Positions 16,451 to 25,275 of a stretch of DNA of 59,233 nucleotides are shown one piece after another. The notes under the pieces are model-generated. The model saw only the letters and a program-made list of their open reading frames with translations. It made no database searches and was not told the DNA's origin. Origin of the DNA: Thermophagus xiamenensis. Its GTDB lineage: Bacteria > Bacteroidota > Bacteroidia > Bacteroidales > Marinilabiliaceae. Position numbers and translations under genes: made by a program. The stretch's first letter is position 1. Every line of letters starts with the position of its first letter. The DNA is taken from contig NZ_FONA01000025.1 of assembly GCF_900112795.1 (NCBI RefSeq), forward strand, positions 1 through 59,233, written 5' to 3'.

Positions 16451-18028
16451 TTATTCTATAATAAACGAAACTAATACAGCCGCGTGGTCTGAGGGAAACC
16501 CGTACGGCCAGGTGTCGATGACCTTGGCAGAGGAGGGTTTTAAAGTGTTTCCCTTGTAGTATATAAAATCCATCCGTGTTTGGAGGCCTTCTTTGTAAAC
16601 AGGTGACCATGTATATCCGGGAAATGTTGTTTCATCAGGGTATAGAGTTCGATAGGCATCAAAAAATCCAGCCTCATACATGAAGCGACTAGCCGGAAAA
16701 TTAACTACCAGGTTGTTGTGTCTCTTTTTGTTGCGGGTAGTCCAGTCAAGATGAGAGCCACTGTTAAAATCACCTGCAATAATTGTAGCATGTGGAGTGT
16801 CTTCTTGAATTAGAGGAGTAAGCTCACTTAAAATGAATCTGATTTCCTTTCCTCTGGTTTCCATTTCTCTGACTTCAATGGTGTCGGACCGGGCATTTTC
16901 TTTAATAAAATAGGCTGGTAAATTAGGTTGAAGGCTTAACCATAAAGGACTCATAAGAAGTTTACGGTTTTGACCTATATTCAGCATAACTGCACCAAAG
17001 TGTTGTGGTTGAAAAATATTAAAACTTCGGGTAGGAGGATATCGGGAAATAATACTTAAATTTTCGCTACGTTTATATAAAAAGAAATCCAATTGGCCAG
17101 CAATAATTTCGCCAGCATCCATGGTTTCCTGAAGAGAAATTATATCTGCTTTTGACTCTTTTATGATATCTGTAATTTGTTGAATCCCGGTGAATTTTCC
17201 TCGGTTGGTTCCACCGTTCCAGATATTCCAAGTCATTACTGTAACTGAGTCTTTATATTCAGGAAATGGTTTTAGTTTTTTTCCACAAATTTGTTGGTAA
17301 TAATAAGCAACTTGTGCGTCGGATAAAGCTTTCGACCAAACACCTAATTCATCTATTAAACCATTAAATGTTTCTTGACGGATATATCTGGCAAGAGGAT
17401 CTACGCCAATGTAAAGTGAGGCACCAGGAAATATATTGTCAAGTTGTTCAGTACTGAAAATGGCCTTGAGGTTTCCATCAAAGTAGAATCGAGCTTCACG
17501 AAGTTTTTTGTTGACAGAGAACCCTAATTGGTGCCATTGTCCATCGTTTAGAGGTTGTTGACTCACCAAAGGGCGATAATGAATGTGATTTAACCCATCT
17601 GAAGCTTGCCAGTACCACCCTCCTGTTACAGTTTTACTTATTTGCCAACCTATAAAGTTGTTAAAATCATTTGTGGGAATTTTTTGCCCTGCAATAACAT
17701 ATTCATAAGGATCACAGGCATCTGTCTTAAGCCATAGCAAAATGGTAAAGCCTTCATATTCCCTAAAGCTGTTATTAAATCCCTTGTCTATGATCAAAGG
17801 TTTTCGATAGAATGCTGTTTTCGTTAAATTTAAGCATGTATCGGCAATCCCTTTAGTGTATGAAACATATTGATCGCCTTGAAACTGGACAGGTAGTATG
17901 CCTGCATTGGTTATTTTATTATTAAAGTTCAAATAAATGAGAGAGGGTCCGGGATCCTGATATGTTCTCTTTTGACAGCCTGTTTGAATAAACAATACTA
18001 GTGCCAAAACAAAATATACGGGTTTCAT
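16451..18028 (-). CDS. lipoprotein with LamG domain and endonuclease/exonuclease/phosphatase domain
   Basis: 525 residues. Signal peptide with lipobox FIQTGC (Cys18). Residues ~30-250 form a concanavalin/laminin-G-like domain (FTILLWLKTD, NDGQWHQLGFSVNKK, FNGLIDELGVWSKALSDAQV), which usually binds glycans. Residues ~265-525 form an EEP fold with every catalytic signature: MTWNIWNGG (Asn), ISLQET (metal Glu), IIAGDFNSGSH (Asp/Asn), TRMDFIYYKG and the terminal PSDHAAV (Asp-His). Such domains hydrolyse phosphodiesters or phosphate esters in DNA, lipids or inositol phosphates. The likely role is surface or periplasmic phosphoester hydrolysis on a glycan-bound substrate; specificity cannot be read from sequence. 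Confidence 0.88.
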   Translation of the reverse strand: MKPVYFVLALVLFIQTGCQKRTYQDPGPSLIYLNFNNKITNAGILPVQFQGDQYVSYTKGIADTCLNLTKTAFYRKPLIIDKGFNNSFREYEGFTILLWLKTDACDPYEYVIAGQKIPTNDFNNFIGWQISKTVTGGWYWQASDGLNHIHYRPLVSQQPLNDGQWHQLGFSVNKKLREARFYFDGNLKAIFSTEQLDNIFPGASLYIGVDPLARYIRQETFNGLIDELGVWSKALSDAQVAYYYQQICGKKLKPFPEYKDSVTVMTWNIWNGGTNRGKFTGIQQITDIIKESKADIISLQETMDAGEIIAGQLDFFLYKRSENLSIISRYPPTRSFNIFQPQHFGAVMLNIGQNRKLLMSPLWLSLQPNLPAYFIKENARSDTIEVREMETRGKEIRFILSELTPLIQEDTPHATIIAGDFNSGSHLDWTTRNKKRHNNLVVNFPASRFMYEAGFFDAYRTLYPDETTFPGYTWSPVYKEGLQTRMDFIYYKGNTLKPSSAKVIDTWPYGFPSDHAAVLVSFIIE

Positions 18029-18202
18029 ATGCTTGATTTTGAAATTGACAAGATATAAAAAAATGAGGAAAGTTAATTTAATGAGGTGGTTTTACCGCTA
18101 ATTTGTTTGGCTTGACATTATTCGAATAATAGGTCATCCTATGCAATAAATTCTTGATGTTATCTATAAAAAGCGTACTTTTATGGTCTAAATAAAATTA
18201 GT

Positions 18203-18655
18203 ATGGAAAAAGCCATTATTTACACCTCGAAAGGAGAAATGAAAGTTGAGTTTTATTACGATGATGCACCTGCCACGGTAGAAAACTTTATAAAACTGGC
18301 TAAAAGTGGATTTTATGACGGTTTAGCATTTCATCGTGTCATCCCAAATTTTGTAATTCAAACAGGTTGTCCTTATTCTGTTGATATGAGTGATCGCAGA
18401 GTGGGAACCGGAGGACCCGGATACACTATAAATTGTGAACTTGATGGAGAACATCAGTATCATGATCGTGGTGTATTAAGTATGGCACATGCCGGCCGGA
18501 ATACAGGAGGGTCACAGTTTTTTGTTTGCCTCAATAGAGAACACACCAAACATTTAGATCGCCAGCACACTTGCTTTGGAAAAGTTTACGAAGGCCTCGA
18601 CATAATTGATAATATTGAACAAGGTGATCGTATTGAAAAAATTGTTATTGAATAA
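18203..18655 (+). CDS. cyclophilin-type peptidyl-prolyl isomerase
   Basis: 150 residues with no signal peptide, hence cytoplasmic. Catalyses cis-trans isomerisation of Xaa-Pro bonds. Active-site signatures are FHRVIPNFVIQTGCP (the Arg and Phe of the pocket), RGVLSMAHAGRNTGGSQFFV and the HLDRQHTCFGKV segment. It closely resembles the short bacterial cyclophilins that lack extra domains. 18 bp upstream of a DUF3127 gene, and probably co-transcribed with it up to the terminator at 19080-19115. Confidence 0.95.
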   Translation: MEKAIIYTSKGEMKVEFYYDDAPATVENFIKLAKSGFYDGLAFHRVIPNFVIQTGCPYSVDMSDRRVGTGGPGYTINCELDGEHQYHDRGVLSMAHAGRNTGGSQFFVCLNREHTKHLDRQHTCFGKVYEGLDIIDNIEQGDRIEKIVIE

Positions 18656-18673
18656 TTCCTCAAAAGAATTTGT

Positions 18674-19060
18674 ATGAGTTTTGAATTGATTGGAACGTTA
18701 ATTGTTAAGGAAGAAACAGTAAAGGTTTCGGATAAATTTCAAAAAAGAGAGTTTGTTATTGAGGTGGTTAATGAAAAAAATGCGGAGTGGAGCGATTTTG
18801 TTAAATTTCAATCTGTTCAGGATAGAGTTTCTATCATTGACCCATTTAATTTGGGCGATAAAATAAAAGTCAGCTTTAATATTAAAGGGAATAGGTGGGA
18901 GAGAGATGGTAGAGTAAATTATTTCACTAATTTGGATGCATGGCGGGTTGAAAAGGTCGAGGATAATGATAATGAATTACCTTCGTCACCCTCAATACCC
19001 TTGCCCGATCAGCTCGATGAGCTACCACCAAGTGAGCAGGAAGATGAATTTCCCTTTTAA
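18674..19060 (+). CDS. DUF3127 domain protein (OB-fold, SSB-like)
   Basis: 128 residues. The first ~95 form a predicted OB-fold beta-barrel of the DUF3127 type (FELIGTLIVKEETVKVSDKF, KREFVIEVVNEK, LGDKIKVSFNIKGNRW, NYFTNLDAWRVEKV). The tail is acidic and proline/serine-rich and ends EQEDEFPF, which resembles the acidic C-terminal tip through which single-stranded DNA-binding proteins recruit partners. A nucleic-acid-binding role is therefore plausible but unproven. Second gene after the cyclophilin, followed by a strong terminator. Confidence 0.85.
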   Translation: MSFELIGTLIVKEETVKVSDKFQKREFVIEVVNEKNAEWSDFVKFQSVQDRVSIIDPFNLGDKIKVSFNIKGNRWERDGRVNYFTNLDAWRVEKVEDNDNELPSSPSIPLPDQLDELPPSEQEDEFPF

Positions 19061-19079
19061 GTTCAAATTTTAAAAATAT

Positions 19080-19115
19080 CAGGGACTGCTTTTAGTTTAA
19101 AACAGTCCCTGTTTT
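19080..19115 (+). terminator. rho-independent terminator
   Basis: CAGGGACTG at 19080-19088 pairs with CAGTCCCTG at 19103-19111 (9-bp stem, 14-nt loop), followed by TTTT. Closes the cyclophilin-DUF3127 unit. Confidence 0.85.
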
Positions 19116-19140
19116 GTTATTGTGTTACTATTAAATAATT

Positions 19141-19896
19141 TTATTTGTTTTCCGAGCGGGTTTGTCGAAACCGAACTTCAATATTAGGAACATCTTTCAT
19201 AATTTGAGCAAATTTTTCGGGGTCTGATTTTCCCATTTTGTAATGATATGGGAAAAGTATTTTCGGTTTTACCATTTGGGCGGCACTTTTGCACATTTCT
19301 GGTGTCATTGTATAAGGGAGGTTCATTGGCAAAAAAGCAATTTCTACATTTTTAATATCTTTCATTTCTGGTATGTTTTCTGTATCGCCGGCAATATATA
19401 CTCTTACATCCGCAAAATCTATTACATAACCATTGTCGCGATATTTGGGGTGAAAGGGTTCGCCATTGTCTCTTTTGTGTACAATGTTATAAGCCGGGAC
19501 AGCTTTAATTTGCAGGCCTAAAATTTTTGTTTTATCGCCATTTTTTAAAATCTCCCCTTTTTTAAGGCTTTGATAGGATTCTTGGTTAAGAACAATCTTT
19601 GTTTCTTTTTTAGAAATTGCTTCTATTGCATTGAGGTCAAAATGATCCGGATGTGCATGGGTTATTAAAATCAGATCAGCTTTGGGCATGGTCGAATAAT
19701 CTCCCATGCGGCTGAATGGGTCAACATGAATAACTTTATCATTGAAAATAAAATAAAGAGAAGCATGACCTACGTGATATATTTCTAAAGGCCCTGCAGA
19801 TGTCTGAATGGTGTCTGCAGGCAGTGTTTGGGATATTCCTTGCGAAGAGCCCAAAGTGGCTAAAAGAAACATTACTATAAACTGTATTGATTTCAT
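19141..19896 (-). CDS. secreted metallo-beta-lactamase-fold hydrolase (UPF0173-like)
   Basis: Single-domain MBL-fold metal hydrolase. After a signal peptide (MKSIQFIVMFLLATLGSSQG) it shows GHASLYFIFNDKVIHVDPF, the metal motif ITHAHPDHFDLNAIE (HxHxDH), YIAGDTENIPEM (bridging Asp) and a late FPYHYKMG (last His). This is the YtkL/UPF0173 arrangement, whose physiological substrate is unknown. The frame stays open 29 codons further upstream, but the internal ATG at 19896 starts a proper signal peptide, so I choose it. Single-gene unit. Confidence 0.87.
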   Translation of the reverse strand: MKSIQFIVMFLLATLGSSQGISQTLPADTIQTSAGPLEIYHVGHASLYFIFNDKVIHVDPFSRMGDYSTMPKADLILITHAHPDHFDLNAIEAISKKETKIVLNQESYQSLKKGEILKNGDKTKILGLQIKAVPAYNIVHKRDNGEPFHPKYRDNGYVIDFADVRVYIAGDTENIPEMKDIKNVEIAFLPMNLPYTMTPEMCKSAAQMVKPKILFPYHYKMGKSDPEKFAQIMKDVPNIEVRFRQTRSENK

Positions 19897-20069
19897 AGGT
19901 CTGAATTTTAACGAATTTACCATTCTAAATGTTGGGGCATTATAGATTGAAAAAAACATTATTATTTGATTTATGTCTTTCAAATATTACTTGAAAAACA
20001 ATTAATTAATAAAATTTGTTCGGAAAAAATGGTAAGGAATACATAGTTAGCAGGATTTTTTCCTAAAAA

Positions 20070-20099
20070 AAAGGCGTTTCAAAAATGAAAACGCCTTTT
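20070..20099 (-). terminator. rho-independent terminator of the Spt gene
   Basis: AAAGGCGTTT (20070-20079) and AAACGCCTTT (20089-20098) form a 10-bp perfect stem. On the minus strand it is followed by a run of eight T, 25 bp after the stop codon of the Spt-like gene. Confidence 0.87.
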
Positions 20100-20124
20100 A
20101 GTAAAAAAACTTTTTAATGTCAAA

Positions 20125-21378
20125 TTAAGACAAGCTTGCTATTTTATCACTTTGATATTTCCCGGCTTCCAGGTTTTCTTTAATTTTCGAAAAGGCTTTG
20201 ATGGTAAACTCAACATCTTCGAGGGTATGAGCAGCCGTAGGAATCAAGCGTAACATAATCTGACCTTTAGGAATAACCGGATATACAACAATAGAGCAGA
20301 AGATATTGTAGTTTTCTCTTAAATCCATGGTCAAATTGGTCGCTTCGGGTACGGTACCATTTAAATATACGGGTGTTACAGGCGACTCTGTATTTCCCAA
20401 ATTAAAGCCTGCATCACGCAACCCTTTCTGTAAGGCTTTAACCACTGTCCACAGTTGTTCTTTTAGTTCGGGATGAGTGCGTAATAATTCAAGTCGTTTC
20501 ATTGCACCAATAACCATGGGCATGGGTAGGGATTTGGCAAAAATTTGAGAGCGCATGTTGTACCGCAGATATTGGATTACATCTTCACGGCTGGCAACAA
20601 AAGCACCTATACCGGCCATAGATTTGGCGAAGGTACCAAATATGATATCTATTTTATCGGTTACGCCATAATGCTCGGCAACTCCTGCGCCTGTTGGCCC
20701 CATTGTTCCAAAACCATGGGCATCATCTACTAAAATCCGGAAATCGTATTTTTCTTTTAAAGCAACAATTTTGTGAAGATGTCCCAAATCACCTGCCATT
20801 CCAAACACACCTTCTGTAATTACGAGGATGCCTCCGCCCGATTCTTTTACCCTTTTGGTGGCCATATTAAGCATTTTTTCACATCTCTCCATATCATTAT
20901 GCGGAAAGACAAAGCTTTTGCCACCTTTGGCTTTGTGAAGGAAAATACCATCCATGATACATGCATGGCATTCAGAATCATAGACAATGACATCGTTTCT
21001 TGCTGCCAGGCTGTCAATGATAGACACCATGCCCTGGTACCCATAATTGAGAAGATAAGCATCTTCTTTTCCTACAAACTCGGCCAAGGCGGCTTCCAAC
21101 TCTTCGTGCTTGCTGGTATGTCCGGACATCATGCGGGCTCCCATTGGGTAACCAAGCCCCCATTCTTTAGCTGCTTGTGCATCCGCTTCTCTTACCTCCG
21201 GATGGTTGGCTAGGCCTAAATAGTTGTTGAGGCTCCATGTGAGTACTTTTTTACCCCTAAAAGTCATGTGGGGATGAATCTCGCCTTCTAACTTGGGAAA
21301 CATAAAATATCCTTGGGCATCCTTTCCATATTTGCCCAAGGGCCCCATGTTTTGCTTTATTTTGTCAAAAATGTCCAC
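20125..21378 (-). CDS. spt: serine palmitoyltransferase-like alpha-oxoamine synthase
   Basis: PLP-dependent enzyme that condenses an amino acid with an acyl-CoA. In Bacteroidota the Spt member makes 3-ketosphinganine from serine and palmitoyl-CoA, the first step of sphingolipid synthesis. Visible features: the alpha-oxoamine start LTWSLNNYLGLANHPEV, YPMGARMMSGHTSKHEELE, DSECHAC with His138 stacking on PLP, LVDDAHGFGTMG (Asp219, His221) and the Schiff-base lysine Lys252 in FGTFAKSMAGIGAF. The TFAKSMAGIGAF version is nearer Spt than KBL (TLGKALGG) or BioF. 417 residues, normal. A KBL or sulfonolipid-synthase role remains possible. Own promoter and terminator, so monocistronic. Confidence 0.85.
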   Translation of the reverse strand: MDIFDKIKQNMGPLGKYGKDAQGYFMFPKLEGEIHPHMTFRGKKVLTWSLNNYLGLANHPEVREADAQAAKEWGLGYPMGARMMSGHTSKHEELEAALAEFVGKEDAYLLNYGYQGMVSIIDSLAARNDVIVYDSECHACIMDGIFLHKAKGGKSFVFPHNDMERCEKMLNMATKRVKESGGGILVITEGVFGMAGDLGHLHKIVALKEKYDFRILVDDAHGFGTMGPTGAGVAEHYGVTDKIDIIFGTFAKSMAGIGAFVASREDVIQYLRYNMRSQIFAKSLPMPMVIGAMKRLELLRTHPELKEQLWTVVKALQKGLRDAGFNLGNTESPVTPVYLNGTVPEATNLTMDLRENYNIFCSIVVYPVIPKGQIMLRLIPTAAHTLEDVEFTIKAFSKIKENLEAGKYQSDKIASLS

Positions 21379-21407
21379 TGTACTATTGCTTTTTGATTTT
21401 AATGGGA

Positions 21408-21436
21408 CAAAGGTAATGTTTTTTGTTTATTTCAAA
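21408..21436 (-). promoter_or_regulatory. Bacteroidota-type promoter of the Spt gene
   Basis: On the minus strand TTTG (21436-21433), a 17-nt spacer, then TACCTTTG (21415-21408), matching the -33/-7 pattern TTTG-N17..20-TAnnTTTG. The -7 box ends 29 bp before the start codon. Confidence 0.75.
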
Positions 21437-21749
21437 TCTTATTCAGCCTATATTTGATTAGATAATACGTTTTAGATTAGGATTATTCCATTTGTGAAGG
21501 GATACAAAAATTCCACAAAGCTACATTGATGGATTGGTTGAAGACTATGGAAAATAATTAATTGTAATATTGCTCGATAGGCTAGAAGGCAATCAGTTAA
21601 TTTTTTTTTTATGCTTTCGTTATCCAAATTGCAAAAATGAAACTTTCATTTCATACTTTATGGCTTGGTTTTTGATTTATGAAGAATCTAATCAAAAAAA
21701 TAAAATTAAAAACCCATCCAAGGAAATTTATTATTCAAAGTAAAACCTG

Positions 21750-21757
21750 TATCTTTG
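21750..21757 (+). promoter_or_regulatory. putative -7 element (TATCTTTG) upstream of bamD
   Basis: Matches TAnnTTTG and lies 71 bp before the ATG at 21829. Its place inside the longest open frame (from 21679) argues that the true BamD start is the downstream ATG. The rest of 21416-21749 holds nothing recognisable. Confidence 0.6.
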
Positions 21758-21828
21758 CAAGGAATTATACCGGTAATAGAGTGATGTTGAACCTAAAACC
21801 GGAAGATGCACAAAAGCGCCTAATTACA

Positions 21829-22632
21829 ATGAGGAAATTAATCGTTCTGATGGCCATTATATTTTTGGCCTCCTGTAGTGAATATCAAAAAATATTGAAA
21901 AGTACCGACTACGGTTATAAGTATGAAAAGGCTCTCGAGTATTATGACCAGGGTGATTATATGAGAGCTTCTACTTTGCTACAGGAATTGATTTCGGTTT
22001 TTATGGGGACCGACCGAGCAGAAGAGGCACATTATAAGTATGCCTATGCTTTATTTAAAATGCGGGATTATATTTCGTCGGTATATCATTTTAAAGAATT
22101 TGTAAAAAGATATCCTAATAGTGAATACACTGAAGATGCCCGTTTTATGATTGGGGTCAATTATTATCATCTTTCCCCAAATCCCAGATTAGATCAAACG
22201 GATACTAATAATGCTATAGAAGCTTTTCAATTGTTTATGAATTTATATCCCGAAAGCCCCAAAGTTGAAGAAGCTAATAAAATGGTTGAAGAGCTTAGGA
22301 ATAAATTGGTTTATAAATCTTATTTAAATGCCAAATTATATTACAACCTTGGAACTTATTTGGGCAATAATTATCAAGCAGCTGTGATTACCGCCCGGAA
22401 CAGCCTTGATGATTTTCCTGATACCAAATATAGAGAAGAACTTTCTTTTTTAATTCTCGATTCGCTTTATATTCAAGCAGTGAATAGTGTTCCCGAAAAA
22501 GAGGAGGAACGTTTAAGAAGAACGCTCGATGAATACTATGCGTTTATCAACGAATTTCCGGAAAGTTCCTACTTAAAACAAGCAAATAGAATTTTCGAGG
22601 AAGTAACCAAACTTTTAAAAAAATATAATTAA
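21829..22632 (+). CDS. bamD: outer-membrane assembly lipoprotein BamD
   Basis: Lipoprotein subunit of the BAM complex that inserts beta-barrel proteins into the outer membrane. 267 residues from the chosen ATG: a short signal peptide with lipobox IFLASC and then tetratricopeptide-like repeats (KYEKALEYYDQGDYMRASTL, AHYKYAYALFKMRDYISSVY, FKEFVKRYPNSEYTEDARFM, FQLFMNLYPESPKVEEANKM). The frame is open back to 21679, but that extension is basic, unrelated to the family and contains the promoter, so I reject it. First gene of the conserved Bacteroidota block bamD - omega-like - coaBC - DUF4835 - recN. Confidence 0.93.
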   Translation: MRKLIVLMAIIFLASCSEYQKILKSTDYGYKYEKALEYYDQGDYMRASTLLQELISVFMGTDRAEEAHYKYAYALFKMRDYISSVYHFKEFVKRYPNSEYTEDARFMIGVNYYHLSPNPRLDQTDTNNAIEAFQLFMNLYPESPKVEEANKMVEELRNKLVYKSYLNAKLYYNLGTYLGNNYQAAVITARNSLDDFPDTKYREELSFLILDSLYIQAVNSVPEKEEERLRRTLDEYYAFINEFPESSYLKQANRIFEEVTKLLKKYN

Positions 22633-22654
22633 TTTCACATAAATCGTTAGTGCA

Positions 22655-22999
22655 ATGGATTATAAGAAGTCAAAAGCCCCTTCTACCACAGTTACTTGGG
22701 ATACCAATCAATTATCGGCTCAAACTGAAAATATTTATGAGTCGGTAATGATTATTAGTAAGCGGGCTAATCAGATTGGGGTTGAGATGAAGGAAGAGCT
22801 CAATAAGAAGCTGCAGGAATTTGCTTCTTATACCGATAATCTGGAAGAGGTATTTGAAAACAGAGAGCAGATTGAGATTTCTAAATTTTATGAGCGTTTG
22901 CCAAAACCCGCCCTGCTTGCCACTCAAGAATTTGTTGAAGGCAAAATCTATTACCGAAATCCTGCAAAAGATAAACAACAAGTGGAAGAGGAGGAATAA
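22655..22999 (+). CDS. rpoZ: RNA polymerase omega-subunit-like protein
   Basis: 114 residues, 22 bp after bamD. Bacteroidota annotate this conserved gene in the bamD-coaBC interval as RNA polymerase subunit omega (RpoZ/Rpb6 family). The core NIYESVMIISKRANQIGVEM fits the short helical motif in which omega contacts the beta-prime subunit. The terminus is acidic (QQVEEEE). It diverges strongly from E. coli omega, so the call rests on family knowledge and gene order together. Confidence 0.85.
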   Translation: MDYKKSKAPSTTVTWDTNQLSAQTENIYESVMIISKRANQIGVEMKEELNKKLQEFASYTDNLEEVFENREQIEISKFYERLPKPALLATQEFVEGKIYYRNPAKDKQQVEEEE

Positions 23000-23165
23000 T
23001 TTTCCCCCTCTTATTCTTTCCTTTCTATTTTTCTGTATTTTATATGGTAAAATTTCGATGCTTGGTTTAATTGCAAGATAAAAGGGAAGAAATGGTATTC
23101 AGCAGGGGAGAATCTTTTCTTTTCAACTTTCATGATTTATTTTCGTATCACTCAGGATATTACAG

Positions 23166-24365
23166 ATGCTCAAAGGGAAAAAGGTAATTTTGGGAATTAC
23201 CGGAAGTATCGCTGCTTATAAAGCTGTTTATCTTCTTCGGCTGTTGGTTAAGGAAGGGGCGGAGGTGCAGGTTATTATTACGCCGGCGGGAAAAGAATTT
23301 ATTACTCCCGTTACATTATCTGCTTTATCGGGCAAACCGGTATTGTCCGACTTTTTCGAAAATGCAGATGGTAGTTGGCATAGTCATGTAGATCTTGGTC
23401 TATGGGCCGATATTTTGGTTATTGCCCCAGCATCGGCCAATACTATGGGGAAAATGGCTAATGCTATTTGTGATAATTTGTTGATTACTACATACCTATC
23501 TGCCAAGTGTCCTGTCTTGGTGGCACCTGCAATGGATTTAGACATGTATGCACATCCGGCCAATCAACGGAATATCGATTTGCTTCGTCGATTTGGGACG
23601 CAAATTGTTGAGCCTGCTTCAGGTGAATTGGCCAGTGGACTGCAGGGCAAAGGAAGAATGGAAGAACCTGAGGTTATTGTCCAACGGATAAAGGAAGTGT
23701 TGGCGCCAACCCCTAAATCGCTGCTAGGCCGTAAGATATTGATTACTGCCGGGCCTACCTTCGAAAATATTGATCCTGTTCGTTTTATCGGGAATTATTC
23801 CTCCGGTAAGATGGGTTTTGCTTTAGCTGAAGAAGCCGCTAAAAGAGGGGCAGAAGTGTTCTTAATTAGTGGTCCGGTTAATTTAGAAACAAACTATTCG
23901 TCCATTTATCGGCGTAATGTAATATCTGCAAAAGAAATGTATGAGGCATGCCGGGAGTGGTTTCCTGCATGTGACGTGGCCATTTTCGCCGCTGCGGTTG
24001 CGGATTTTTCTCCCGATAGTGTTGCTTCACAAAAAATTAAACGTAATAATGACGATTGGGTACTTCATTTAAAGGCGAATCCTGACATCGCTGCATCAAT
24101 GGGCCAAATGAAAAAAGCCAATCAGCTTACTGTGGGCTTTGCTCTAGAAACAAATAATGAAGAAAAAAATGCCCGCCGAAAGCTAAATGATAAAAATTTA
24201 GACTTTATTGTTCTAAATTCACCCAACAATGAAGGTGAAGGATTTATGGCTGACACCAATCGTATTTCCATCATTTACAGGGATGGTAGAATGGAAAAAT
24301 TTCCATTAAAAAGTAAAAAAGAGGTTGCCGCAGACATCATTTCAGCTGTGGAAAAAATTCTTTAG
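23166..24365 (+). CDS. coaBC: CoaBC, bifunctional phosphopantothenoylcysteine decarboxylase/synthetase
   Basis: Two consecutive steps of coenzyme A synthesis. The N-terminal flavoprotein half (CoaC, ~1-185) has GITGSIAAYKAVYLLRLL, the catalytic His74 in SHVDLGLWAD, APASANTMGKMANAICDN and the substrate-clamp region CPVLVAPAMDLDMY. The C-terminal half (CoaB, ~187-399) begins KILITAGPTFENIDPVRFIG, continues with NYSSGKMGFALAEEA, and has AAVADFSP and HLKANPDI. The 399-residue length is normal. Its stop codon abuts the DUF4835 gene, so the two are translationally adjacent. Confidence 0.96.
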   Translation: MLKGKKVILGITGSIAAYKAVYLLRLLVKEGAEVQVIITPAGKEFITPVTLSALSGKPVLSDFFENADGSWHSHVDLGLWADILVIAPASANTMGKMANAICDNLLITTYLSAKCPVLVAPAMDLDMYAHPANQRNIDLLRRFGTQIVEPASGELASGLQGKGRMEEPEVIVQRIKEVLAPTPKSLLGRKILITAGPTFENIDPVRFIGNYSSGKMGFALAEEAAKRGAEVFLISGPVNLETNYSSIYRRNVISAKEMYEACREWFPACDVAIFAAAVADFSPDSVASQKIKRNNDDWVLHLKANPDIAASMGQMKKANQLTVGFALETNNEEKNARRKLNDKNLDFIVLNSPNNEGEGFMADTNRISIIYRDGRMEKFPLKSKKEVAADIISAVEKIL

Positions 24366-24367
24366 TG

Positions 24368-25267
24368 ATGCGATCCTGGTTTTTCATCGTACTTTTTTTA
24401 TTGCGCTTTGTACCTGCATCATCGCAAGAGTTGAAATGTGCAGTACAAGTCGTTGCACCTTCAATTCAGGGAACTAACAGGAGTGTTTTTAATTCGTTGC
24501 GTGAAGCCATTTATGAATTCATGAATAATCAACAATGGACTAATCATGTTTTTAAAACTTCCGAACGAATTGAGTGCACTTTTCATTTTACGATTAATGA
24601 AATTGAGGGTGTTAACCGGTTTAAAGGTACTTTACAGGTTCAGTCTCGCCGTCCGGTTTTTAATTCGGCCTACTCTAGTCCAATTCTTAATTTGAAAGAT
24701 GAAAATATAGATTTTGAGTATACTGAATTCGAAAGTTTGGTTTATAACGAGAATAACCTCAAATCTAACCTGGTTTCTGTTTTGGCATATTACGCCTATA
24801 TTATTCTCGGGTATGATTATGATACCTATAGTTTGGAAGGAGGAACGCCCTGGTTTCAAAAGGCTGAAAAAATTGTCGGCATGAAACAAAATGCCAAAGA
24901 AAGCGGATGGAAACAATTTGAAAGCAGGCAAAACCGATATTGGTTGGTTTATAATATTTTGGATAATGACCATCGGTCATTAAGAAAATTTTATTATGAA
25001 TATCATCGCAAAGGACTGGATACGATGAGTGAAGACCCACAAAAGGGGAGATCCAATATTTCTGATAATTTAAAATTATTGAGAGATGTCTACCGTCGTG
25101 AACCCGGGTCTTATGCTTTACAGTTATTTTTTGATGCCAAACATTCGGAATTAATTAATCTTTATTCCGAAGCCTATTCTATGGAGAAAGTCGAAGCCGT
25201 TGAAATTTTTAGTGAAGTTAATCCGTCAAAGGCCGATGCATACCAGGAAATATTGAATGACAAATAG
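24368..25267 (+). CDS. DUF4835 family protein (PorD-like)
   Basis: About 300 residues with a signal peptide (MRSWFFIVLFLLRFVPASSQ), so exported. The body starts with ELKCAVQVVAPSIQGTNRSV, then the beta-strand and aromatic-rich core (ECTFHFTINEIEG, SVLAYYAYIILGYDYDTYSL). This is the DUF4835 family always found between coaBC and recN in Bacteroidota; some annotation schemes call it type IX secretion protein PorD, which I cite as family knowledge only. A GTG at 24365 overlaps the coaBC stop; I prefer the ATG at 24368. 8 bp before recN. Confidence 0.88.
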   Translation: MRSWFFIVLFLLRFVPASSQELKCAVQVVAPSIQGTNRSVFNSLREAIYEFMNNQQWTNHVFKTSERIECTFHFTINEIEGVNRFKGTLQVQSRRPVFNSAYSSPILNLKDENIDFEYTEFESLVYNENNLKSNLVSVLAYYAYIILGYDYDTYSLEGGTPWFQKAEKIVGMKQNAKESGWKQFESRQNRYWLVYNILDNDHRSLRKFYYEYHRKGLDTMSEDPQKGRSNISDNLKLLRDVYRREPGSYALQLFFDAKHSELINLYSEAYSMEKVEAVEIFSEVNPSKADAYQEILNDK

Positions 25268-25275
25268 TTTATGAT

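Noticed and set aside
20125-21378. Glycine C-acetyltransferase (Kbl) or BioF
   Set aside because: The Schiff-base segment TFAKSMAGIGAF and lack of a neighbouring tdh or bio gene favour the Spt-type enzyme, though Kbl cannot be fully excluded.
21679-21828. N-terminal extension of the BamD frame
   Set aside because: The 50 extra residues are basic and unlike BamD, and a promoter element (21750-21757) lies within them; the ATG at 21829 directly starts a lipoprotein signal peptide.
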